Of a stretch of DNA of 6,903 bases, positions 1-5,735 are shown piece by piece. A program made the position numbers and the translations under genes. Under the pieces are notes generated by a model, which was given only the letters and a program-made list of their open reading frames with translations, was not told the DNA's origin and did not search any database. Source of the DNA: Actinomycetota bacterium (GTDB lineage Bacteria > Actinomycetota > Actinomycetes > Actinomycetales > Angustibacteraceae); assembly GCA_014377795.1 (NCBI GenBank), contig JACMOY010000325.1:1-6903 (forward strand). Reading direction: 5' to 3'. How positions within the stretch are numbered: position 1 is the stretch's first letter; every line of letters begins with the position of its first letter.

Positions 1-383
1 AGGACCGCCAGCAGGTTGCCGGCCGTGACCGCGCAGAACCCCGTCTTGCGCATCACCAGGTCGGCGGGCTCGACCAGGCCGGGATAGAACTCGGCCTCGG
101 CCCTGCCCTGCATCAGGGGATGGTGATCGACGACCTCGGAGATCGGCTCACCATCGGGGCCGGGAAAGTCACTGGGGTAGTAAATCTCCCGGCACAGGAC
201 CACTCGACCGCCGGCACCGCGCCAGCTCGCGGCCGCAGTGCGGAAGTTCGAGACTGCACCGGTGGCACCCGGCGTGTCCTCCCAGGCGCCTTCACCGAAA
301 GCTTGTTGGAAGTCGACGCCGAGCAGAACCGTGTGACCGGGGCTCAGGTCGTACGGGTTCTCGACACGCGGGTTGTTGCCCAT
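1..383 (-). CDS. Isochorismatase-like cysteine hydrolase, N-terminal part (cut by left edge)
   Basis: Translating the minus strand from the ATG at 383 gives 127 open codons to the window edge, with no stop, so the C-terminus is missing. Residues 18-29 (TVLLGVDFQQAF) match the first strand of isochorismatase-like hydrolases, with D24 as the likely catalytic Asp. Residues 109-119 (LVMRKTGFCAV) match the segment carrying the catalytic Lys, K113. The nucleophilic Cys of the family lies further on, outside the window. Such enzymes hydrolyse C-N or enol-ether bonds in varied small substrates (amidases, isochorismatases, nicotinamidases); the substrate here cannot be told. A GGGGGAG Shine-Dalgarno (plus-strand 389-395) sits 5 bases before the ATG and supports the start. 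The gene lies 38 bases downstream of the VOC gene, so co-transcription is likely. About 23 of 127 codons end in A or T, against 5 of the first 127 in aceB. Confidence 0.8.
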   Translation of the reverse strand, partial: MGNNPRVENPYDLSPGHTVLLGVDFQQAFGEGAWEDTPGATGAVSNFRTAAASWRGAGGRVVLCREIYYPSDFPGPDGEPISEVVDHHPLMQGRAEAEFYPGLVEPADLVMRKTGFCAVTAGNLLAV

Positions 384-421
384 CGCCACTCCCCCGCCGT
401 GCTCTGGTTCAGCGACATCGC

Positions 422-826
422 TCAGCCGGCTGGGGGCGCGAAGAACTCCAGGGCGATGTTGTCCGGGTCGCGGAACGACACGCCGGAGCCGTAGCCGGCG
501 TCCACGACGCCGCCGTGGCTGATGCCGAGCTCGTCCAGCCGGTCACGCCATCGCACGAGATCGGCCCGGTCGGCGCACGCGAACGAGAGGTGGTCGAGCC
601 CGGGCTGGTGCTCGTCGAACTGGTTGTCGACGACCCGCCCGGGGTGGGTGTGCAACCCCAGCAGCTGCCCGCCTCCGATGGCGAACACCGTGTGGTGGAA
701 TCCGCCGGTGGTCTCGTCCTCGTCCAGCACCGGGCCGGAGCCCAGCAGTGCCGCATACCACCGCGTGCTGCGCTCGAGGTCGCTGACCGTGATCGCGGCG
801 TGGGCCAGTCCCGGGAAGTCGGACAT
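422..826 (-). CDS. VOC-superfamily (glyoxalase/dioxygenase-fold) protein
   Basis: The 134-residue product is the usual size for a one-domain vicinal oxygen chelate protein: two beta-alpha-beta-beta-beta modules forming a metal site. Module one starts LAHAAITVSDLERSTRWYAALLG (split as residues 7-16 and 17-29), and module two starts at LDHLSFAC (77-84). The end, FRDPDNIALEFFAPP (118-132), is the classic VOC C-terminal strand. Likely metal ligands are H9, H79 and E127. The Glu expected near residues 56-60 in glyoxalase I is replaced by the stretch LLGLHTH. The family includes glyoxalase I, extradiol dioxygenases, fosfomycin/bleomycin resistance proteins and epimerases, and I cannot assign a reaction. 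It is probably cytoplasmic, with no signal peptide or membrane segment. A G-rich GGGGGGA stretch (plus-strand 834-840) precedes the ATG. It lies between hflX (71 bases upstream) and the isochorismatase-like gene (38 bases downstream), all on the same strand. Confidence 0.88.
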   Translation of the reverse strand: MSDFPGLAHAAITVSDLERSTRWYAALLGSGPVLDEDETTGGFHHTVFAIGGGQLLGLHTHPGRVVDNQFDEHQPGLDHLSFACADRADLVRWRDRLDELGISHGGVVDAGYGSGVSFRDPDNIALEFFAPPAG

Positions 827-897
827 GATCTTGTCCCCCCGATTCCACGCCGGCTGCCGACGCGAGCATGCTCCGCCGTGCCGGACGGGCGCAACCC
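827..897. other. Short gap between hflX and the VOC gene
   Basis: These 71 bases separate the hflX stop (898-900) from the VOC start. They contain a 10-base self-complementary GAGCATGCTC (864-873), but no hairpin followed by a T-run on the minus strand, so I see no intrinsic terminator. No clear -10/-35 pair is visible on the minus strand either. Read-through from hflX into the VOC gene is therefore plausible. Confidence 0.5.
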
Positions 898-2397
898 TCA
901 GACGGCGAAGGCCGCCAGCTCGCCGGCCAGTGGTGGCAGCACCTTGGCCCGCAGGCGGGTGCCGGACTCCTCGTGCTGCTCGGTGAGCACCTGACCGTCG
1001 GAATGCACCCGGCTGACCAGGTCGCCGCGCCCGTAGGGCAGGAGCACCTCGACCTCGACGTCCGGACGGGGCAGCAGCTCATCGACCCGGGCGCGCAGCT
1101 CGTCCAGGCCCTCGCCGGTGCGGGCCGACACCACGATCGCGGTGCGCTCGCGCGAACGCAGCCGGGCGATCACCTCGGGGTCGGCCGCATCGGCCTTGTT
1201 GATGACGATCAGCTCGGGCACATCGTGCGCGTCGACGTCGGCGAGCACTTCGCGCACGGCTGCGATCTGGCCCTCGGGGTCGGGGTGCGAGCCGTCGACG
1301 ACGTGCAGCACCAGGTCGCTCTGGGCGACCTCCTCCAGCGTCGAGCGGAACGCCTCGACCAGCTGGTGCGGCAGGTGCCGGACGAACCCGACGGTGTCGG
1401 TGAGGGTGTACCCGCGACCGTCCAAGGTCTCGGTCTTGCGCACGGTCGGGTCGAGGGTGGCGAACAGCCCGTCCTCGACGAGAACGCCTGCGCCGGTGAG
1501 CCGGTTCAGGATGCTCGACTTGCCGGCGTTGGTGTAGCCGGCGATCGCGACGCTGGGCACCTGATGGCGGCGGCGCTCGCTGCGGCCGACGTCGCGGGCG
1601 GGCTTCATGCCGGCGGTCTCGCGGCGCAGCTTGGCCACCCGGGTGCGGATCCGGCGTCGGTCCAGCTCGATCTTGGTCTCACCGGGGCCGCGCGAGCCGA
1701 TCCCGGCACCTGCGGCGACCCGGCCACCGGCCTGACGAGACATCGACTCGCCCCACCCGCGCAGGCGCGGCAGCAGGTACTCGAGCTGGGCGAGCTCGAC
1801 CTGGGCCTTGCCCTCACGGCTCTTGGCGTGCTGGGCGAAGATGTCCAGGATCAACGCGGTGCGGTCGATGACCTTGACCTGCACGACGTCCTCGAGCGAT
1901 CGACGCTGCGAGGGCGACAGCTCGCCGTCGCAGATGACCGTGTCGGCACCGGTCTCGACCACGACGTCACGCAGCTCCTTGGCCTTGCCCGAGCCGAGGA
2001 ACGTGCTGGGGTCGGGCTTGTCGCGCCGCTGCATGAGTCCTTCGAGCACCGTCGAGCCGGCGGTCTCAGCCAGCGCCGCGAGCTCGATCATCGAGTTCTC
2101 GGCGTCGCGGACGTCACCCTGCGTCCACACCCCCGCGAGCACCACCCGCTCCAGCCGCAGCTGGCGGTACTCGACCTCGGTGACGTCCTGCAGCTCGGTC
2201 GACAGACCGGCGACCCGGCGCAGCGCCTGACGGTCGGCCAGGTCGAGCTGGTCACCGTCGAACCCTCCTGCGGGCCCGCTCCCGATGTCCGTGACCGGGC
2301 CGCGAGGCACGAAGTGGCGCGCATCGCCGAGCGGTCGCTCTCGCCCGTCTGCCGACGGGTCGGTACCGTTCGCCGCGTCCGTGGTGCTGTTCGTCAA
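898..2397 (-). CDS. hflX: GTPase HflX (ribosome-splitting/rescue GTPase)
   Basis: HflX binds the large ribosomal subunit and uses GTP to split or recycle stalled ribosomes, especially under stress. From the TTG at 2397 the protein has 499 residues, typical of actinobacterial HflX. An N-terminal HflX domain includes the glycine-rich linker with GPGE (residues 237-240). The GTPase domain then shows G1 GYTNAGKSS (287-295), the G2 region FATLDPTVR (312-320), G3 DTVG (334-337), G4 NKAD (400-403) and G5 SAR (424-426), followed by a short C-terminal domain ending AGELAAFAV. All nucleotide-binding motifs are intact. The reading frame stays open to an ATG at 2520, but the extra 41 residues do not look like HflX. 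The GGAGG just before TTG argues for the shorter form. The gene is divergent from aceB and first in the leftward gene group. The family call is firm; the start is probable. Confidence 0.96.
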   Translation of the reverse strand: MTNSTTDAANGTDPSADGRERPLGDARHFVPRGPVTDIGSGPAGGFDGDQLDLADRQALRRVAGLSTELQDVTEVEYRQLRLERVVLAGVWTQGDVRDAENSMIELAALAETAGSTVLEGLMQRRDKPDPSTFLGSGKAKELRDVVVETGADTVICDGELSPSQRRSLEDVVQVKVIDRTALILDIFAQHAKSREGKAQVELAQLEYLLPRLRGWGESMSRQAGGRVAAGAGIGSRGPGETKIELDRRRIRTRVAKLRRETAGMKPARDVGRSERRRHQVPSVAIAGYTNAGKSSILNRLTGAGVLVEDGLFATLDPTVRKTETLDGRGYTLTDTVGFVRHLPHQLVEAFRSTLEEVAQSDLVLHVVDGSHPDPEGQIAAVREVLADVDAHDVPELIVINKADAADPEVIARLRSRERTAIVVSARTGEGLDELRARVDELLPRPDVEVEVLLPYGRGDLVSRVHSDGQVLTEQHEESGTRLRAKVLPPLAGELAAFAV

Positions 2398-2401
2398 TCG
2401 T

Positions 2402-2406
2402 CCTCC
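2402..2406 (-). promoter_or_regulatory. Ribosome binding site deciding the hflX TTG start
   Basis: On the minus strand this reads GGAGG, followed by ACGA and then TTG (2397-2395). It is the only strong Shine-Dalgarno in the hflX 5' region. It favours TTG over the in-frame upstream ATG at 2520, which has no comparable site. The 4-base spacing is slightly short but workable. Confidence 0.7.
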
Positions 2407-2482
2407 GTAGATCGGGGCCAGAACCCGTGGCCAACCTGACACGTCAACGCCGACCCGGTCCACCCGATTCCGGTGGGCGGCC

Positions 2483-2511
2483 TTGTCAGCAGGGGTGTGA
2501 AGCCCTACTTT
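2483..2511 (+). promoter_or_regulatory. Candidate sigma-A/HrdB-type promoter for aceB-glcDE
   Basis: A -35 box TTGTCA (2483-2488, five of six bases matching TTGACA) is followed after exactly 17 bases by TACTTT (2506-2511). The latter fits the TANNNT pattern of actinobacterial -10 boxes. Transcription would start near 2518, giving a leader of about 80 bases before the aceB ATG. The stretch CCTACTTTTCGA is the most A/T-rich spot in the intergenic region. This is a pattern call, without experimental support. Confidence 0.5.
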
Positions 2512-2566
2512 TCGAGGCAAGGCGGTCGTGACTCAGAGGCCAGGCCCTGACGACGACGTCTGCGAC

Positions 2567-2583
2567 GTGGCGGTGACCGCCAC
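2567..2583. repeat. Perfect 17-base palindrome in the aceB leader (candidate operator or hairpin)
   Basis: GTGGCGGT-G-ACCGCCAC is an exact 8-base inverted repeat around one central base. It lies downstream of the predicted transcription start and ends 7 bases before the aceB Shine-Dalgarno. As DNA it has the symmetry and size of a dimeric repressor site, placed where a bound protein would block elongation. As RNA it could fold a 6-7 bp GC stem next to the ribosome binding site. I do not recognise it as a known regulator consensus. No T-run follows, so it is not an intrinsic terminator. Confidence 0.55.
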
Positions 2584-2598
2584 CAGAGATGGAGACCG

Positions 2599-4215
2599 AT
2601 GAAGCTCCCCGACGGCGTGCGCATCACCGCCGACCTCGATTCCGACCCCGAGCTGGCCGCGCTGGCCGAGCAGGTTCTGACCCCTGAGGCCCTGGACCTG
2701 CTGGCCGCGCTGCACCGCGAGTTCAACCCGCGCCGCCTCGAGCTGTTGGCGGCGCGCGACGTGCGCAGCCGGGCGCTGGAGGCGGGCGGCACCCTGGACT
2801 TCCTGCCCGAGACGGCGAGCGTGCGCGGGGACACCAGCTGGCGGGTCGCCGAGCCCGGCCCGGGTCTGGCCGACCGTCGGGTCGAGATCACCGGCCCGAC
2901 CGACCAGAAGATGACGATCAACGCCCTCAACTCGGGCGCCAAGGTGTGGCTGGCCGACCTCGAGGACGCCAACACCCCCCTGTTCGACAACATGCTGTCG
3001 GGCCAGCTGAACCTGCGCCGCGCCATCACCGGCGACATCGACTTCGAGTCCGGCGGGAAGCAGTACGTGCTCGGCGACGACATCGCCACCATCGTCGTGC
3101 GCCCCCGCGGCTGGCACCTGCCCGAGAAGCACGTCGAGGTCGACGGCGAGCCGATGTCGGGGTCGCTGTTCGACTTCGCGCTGTACCTGCTGCACTGCGG
3201 GCGGCTGCAGATCGACGCCGGCCGCGGGCCGTACTACTACCTGCCGAAGATGGAGAGCCACCTCGAGGCGCGGCTGTGGAACGACGTCTTCGTCGCGGCG
3301 CAGCAGGCCGTCGGCATCGACCGCGGCACCATCCGGGCCACCTGCCTGATCGAGACCTACCCCGCAGCGTTCGAGATGGAGGAGATCCTCTACGAGCTGC
3401 GCGAGCACAGCTCGGGCCTGAACGCCGGCCGCTGGGACTACCTGTTCAGCGTCATCAAGAAGTTCCGCGGTGCCGGTCGCGACTTCCTGCTGCCGGACCG
3501 CAACGCCGTCACGATGACCGCGCCGTTCATGCGCGCCTACACCGAGCTGCTGGTGAGCACCTGCCACAAGCGCGGCGCCCACGCGATCGGCGGGATGGCC
3601 GCCGCGATCCCGAACCGCCGTGACGCCGAGGCCAACGACGCCGCGATGGGCAAGGTCCGCAATGACAAGACCCGCGAGGCCGGTGACGGCTTCGACGGCT
3701 CGTGGGTGGCCCACCCGGACCTGGTGCCGATCTGCCGTGAGGTCTTCGACGCCGTCCTGGGCGAGCGGCCCAACCAGATCGAGCGCACCCGCGACGACGT
3801 GCACGTCACCGCCGCCCAGCTGCTCGACGTCCGCAGCACCCCGGGCGAGATCACCGAGGCCGGGCTGCGCGGCAACGTCAGTGTCGGGCTGCAGTACCTG
3901 CAGGCGTGGCTGCGCGGCAGCGGCGCCGTGGCGATCTTCGGCCTGATGGAGGACGCCGCCACCGCCGAGATCTCGCGCTCGCAGGTCTGGCAGTGGCAGA
4001 GCCTCGGCGTCGAGCTGAGCTCGGGGCAGGTCGTCACCAAGGACCTGGTGAACACGGTCATCGACGAGGAGCTCGCCAAGATCGCCCAGACGGTGGGCGA
4101 CGAGGCGTTCGCCCACGGCGGCTGGGACGCCGCCACCGACCTGTACCGCGAGATGGCCACCAGCGAGGACTTCGCGGACTTCCTGACCCTGCCGGCGTAC
4201 GAGCGCATGCCCTGA
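2599..4215 (+). CDS. aceB: Malate synthase A
   Basis: The enzyme condenses glyoxylate with acetyl-CoA and water to malate and CoA. The 538-residue length matches the short isoform A, not the longer isoform G of about 720-740 residues. The family signature is present at 268-283 ([16 protein letters not shown]). Likely Mg ligands are E252 and D280. The active-site Arg lies in VRPRGWHL (167-174), and the catalytic base is D452 in [12 protein letters not shown] (449-460). ADLEDANTP (119-127) and [11 protein letters not shown] (366-376) are further conserved blocks, and everything looks intact. The ATG at 2599 follows a GGAG (2591-2594) with short spacing. It is the first gene of a plus-strand operon with glcD (27 bases on) and glcE, so its glyoxylate probably comes from glycolate oxidation. 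The promoter and palindrome upstream suggest control of the whole operon. Codon use is strongly G/C-ending, as expected of native core metabolism. Confidence 0.97.
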   Translation: MKLPDGVRITADLDSDPELAALAEQVLTPEALDLLAALHREFNPRRLELLAARDVRSRALEAGGTLDFLPETASVRGDTSWRVAEPGPGLADRRVEITGPTDQKMTINALNSGAKVWLADLEDANTPLFDNMLSGQLNLRRAITGDIDFESGGKQYVLGDDIATIVVRPRGWHLPEKHVEVDGEPMSGSLFDFALYLLHCGRLQIDAGRGPYYYLPKMESHLEARLWNDVFVAAQQAVGIDRGTIRATCLIETYPAAFEMEEILYELREHSSGLNAGRWDYLFSVIKKFRGAGRDFLLPDRNAVTMTAPFMRAYTELLVSTCHKRGAHAIGGMAAAIPNRRDAEANDAAMGKVRNDKTREAGDGFDGSWVAHPDLVPICREVFDAVLGERPNQIERTRDDVHVTAAQLLDVRSTPGEITEAGLRGNVSVGLQYLQAWLRGSGAVAIFGLMEDAATAEISRSQVWQWQSLGVELSSGQVVTKDLVNTVIDEELAKIAQTVGDEAFAHGGWDAATDLYREMATSEDFADFLTLPAYERMP

Positions 4216-4232
4216 CGCAGGACCCCCCACCT

Positions 4233-4237
4233 GGAGG
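4233..4237 (+). promoter_or_regulatory. Ribosome binding site of glcD
   Basis: A full GGAGG lies 5 bases before the ATG at 4243, inside the 27-base aceB-glcD gap. It fixes the glcD start and is the strongest Shine-Dalgarno of the operon. No terminator or promoter fits in this gap, so glcD is read from the aceB transcript. Confidence 0.75.
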
Positions 4238-4242
4238 ACGGC

Positions 4243-5733
4243 ATGACCACCATCTCGGCGACGACGAGCACCGCCGCTGCACTGGACGCCGTCACCGCGG
4301 CCGCGCGCGTCGCGTGCGGTGACGTCGCGGTGATCACCGACCACGCCCGGCTGCGCACCTACGAGTGCGACGGTTTGACGGCGTACAAGGTGGTGCCGGC
4401 CCTGGTCGTGCTGGCCCGCACCCGAGACCAGATCCGGGCCGTCGTGCTCGCCTGCCACGAGAACGGCGTCCCGTTCGTGGCACGCGGTTCGGGCACCGGC
4501 CTCAGCGGCGGCGCCCTGCCCCACGCGCAGGGGGTGCTCATCGTGACCTCGCAGATGCGACGGATCATCGAGGTGGACGCGGTGTCGCAGCGTGCCGTCG
4601 TCGAGCCCGGGGTGATCAACCTCGAGGTCACCGCGGCGGCCGCGCCGTACGGCTACTACTACGCGCCCGACCCCTCGAGCCAGCAGATCTGCTCGATCGG
4701 CGGCAACGTGGCGGAGAACTCCGGCGGGGCGCACTGTCTGAAGTACGGGTTCACCACCAACCACGTCCTGGCGGTCGAGCTGGTGACGCCCCAGGGCGAG
4801 GTCACCACCCTCGGCACCACCGCGCCCGACAGCCCCGGGTACGACCTGCTCGGCCTGGTCGTCGGCTCCGAGGGCACCCTGGGTGTCGTCACCGAGGTCA
4901 CCGTCCGCCTGGTGCGTCGCCCCGAGGTGGTGCGCACCCTGCTCGCCGGGTTCGCCAGCACCGACGCCGCGGGTGCGGCGACGTCCGCGATCATCGGCGC
5001 AGGCGTCGTCCCGGCCGCGATCGAGATGATGGACGCCCTCGCCATCGAGGCGGCAGAGGCCGCCGTGCGCTGCAACTACCCGAGCGGCGCAGGCGCCGTG
5101 CTGATCGTCGAGCTCGACGGCCCGACCGCCGAGGTCGACGCCCAGTTCGACGAGGTGGTGCGCCACTGTGAGGACGCCGGGGCCTTCGAGGTGCGGGTCG
5201 CCGCGGACGACGCCGAGCGCGCCCTGATCTGGAAGGGCCGCAAGTCCGCGTTCGCCGCCGTGGGCCGGATCAGCCCGGACTACATCGTGCAGGACGGCGT
5301 GATCCCGCGCACCGCTCTGCCAGAGGTGCTGCGCGACATGCAGCGGCTGGCGGACGAGGCGGGCGTGCGCGTCGCGAACGTCTTCCACGCCGGCGACGGC
5401 AACCTGCACCCGCTGGTGCTGTTCGACGCCTCGCACCCCGGTGAGACCGAGCGGGCCGAGAGCGTCTCGGCAGCGATCCTGCACCTGTGCCTGTCGCGCG
5501 GCGGGTCGATCACCGGCGAGCACGGGGTGGGCTCGGACAAGGCCAAGTACATGGCCGAGATGTTCACCGCCGACGACCTCGACACCATGCAGCTGGTGCG
5601 CTGCGCCTTCGACCCGGGCGCGATCGCCAACCCGGGCAAGATCTTCCCCACCCCGCGCTTGTGCGGCGAACGCCCCGGCCGGGGCACCGGCCCGCACCCG
5701 CTGCAGCAGGCCGGTCTGGCAGAGGTGTTCTGA
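4243..5733 (+). CDS. glcD: Glycolate oxidase subunit GlcD (FAD-linked oxidase)
   Basis: GlcD is the FAD-containing catalytic subunit of glycolate oxidase, oxidising glycolate (often also D-lactate) to the 2-oxo acid and passing electrons on through GlcE/GlcF. The 496-residue length is normal for GlcD. The PCMH-type FAD domain shows the pyrophosphate loop ARGSGTGLSGGA (80-91), IGGNVAENSGGAHCLKYG (152-169) and GSEGTLGVVTEV (208-219). The C-terminal FAD-oxidase domain carries HAGDGNLH (382-389) and EHGVG (426-430), which hold conserved active-site His residues, and ends with NPGKIFPTPRLCGE (463-476) plus a short Gly/Pro-rich tail. No signal peptide or membrane segment is visible, so it is cytoplasmic, perhaps membrane-associated as part of the complex. 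Its own sequence would also fit a D-lactate dehydrogenase or another 2-hydroxyacid oxidase. The adjoining glcE and malate synthase make glycolate the best substrate guess. Confidence 0.93.
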   Translation: MTTISATTSTAAALDAVTAAARVACGDVAVITDHARLRTYECDGLTAYKVVPALVVLARTRDQIRAVVLACHENGVPFVARGSGTGLSGGALPHAQGVLIVTSQMRRIIEVDAVSQRAVVEPGVINLEVTAAAAPYGYYYAPDPSSQQICSIGGNVAENSGGAHCLKYGFTTNHVLAVELVTPQGEVTTLGTTAPDSPGYDLLGLVVGSEGTLGVVTEVTVRLVRRPEVVRTLLAGFASTDAAGAATSAIIGAGVVPAAIEMMDALAIEAAEAAVRCNYPSGAGAVLIVELDGPTAEVDAQFDEVVRHCEDAGAFEVRVAADDAERALIWKGRKSAFAAVGRISPDYIVQDGVIPRTALPEVLRDMQRLADEAGVRVANVFHAGDGNLHPLVLFDASHPGETERAESVSAAILHLCLSRGGSITGEHGVGSDKAKYMAEMFTADDLDTMQLVRCAFDPGAIANPGKIFPTPRLCGERPGRGTGPHPLQQAGLAEVF

Positions 5734-5735
5734 TG
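5722..5735 (+). promoter_or_regulatory. Translational coupling signal glcD-glcE
   Basis: The glcD stop TGA (5731-5733) shares its A with the glcE ATG (5733-5735). A GAGG Shine-Dalgarno (5722-5725) lies inside the last glcD codons, 7 bases before the ATG. A terminating ribosome can restart directly on glcE, which would help match the amounts of the two subunits. Confidence 0.75.

Larger units (their letters stand above)
2398..2598. other. Divergent intergenic region between hflX and aceB
   Basis: The 201 non-coding bases must carry the promoters of both the leftward hflX group and the rightward aceB-glcDE operon. On the plus strand there is a convincing promoter (2483-2511) and a perfect palindrome (2567-2583). 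On the minus strand a TTGACG (2447-2442) resembles a -35 box, but the matching -10 position (TTCTGG) is poor, so the hflX promoter remains unassigned. Confidence 0.75.

Noticed and set aside
864..873. Self-complementary GAGCATGCTC between hflX and the VOC gene as a terminator or operator
   Set aside because: There is no loop, no extended stem and no T-run, and the 10-base length is unremarkable.
868..2439. Plus-strand open frame of 523 codons antisense to hflX
   Set aside because: It mirrors the hflX codons, shows no recognisable motif and has no Shine-Dalgarno. It is a GC-bias shadow.
2418..2447. TTGACG as -35 box of an hflX promoter on the minus strand
   Set aside because: At 17-18 bases spacing the -10 position reads GTTCTG or TTCTGG, which does not fit TANNNT. 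I could not support it as a promoter.
2496..2511. TGTGA half-site in the aceB promoter as a CRP/GlxR-type operator
   Set aside because: The second half (ACTTT) does not match TCACA, and one half-site alone is expected by chance.
2589..2687. Out-of-frame ATG 10 bases before aceB opening a 32-codon frame that overlaps the aceB start
   Set aside because: The ATG overlaps the aceB Shine-Dalgarno and has no good site of its own. The peptide is only the +1 reading of aceB codons. Regulatory upstream translation is conceivable but unsupported.
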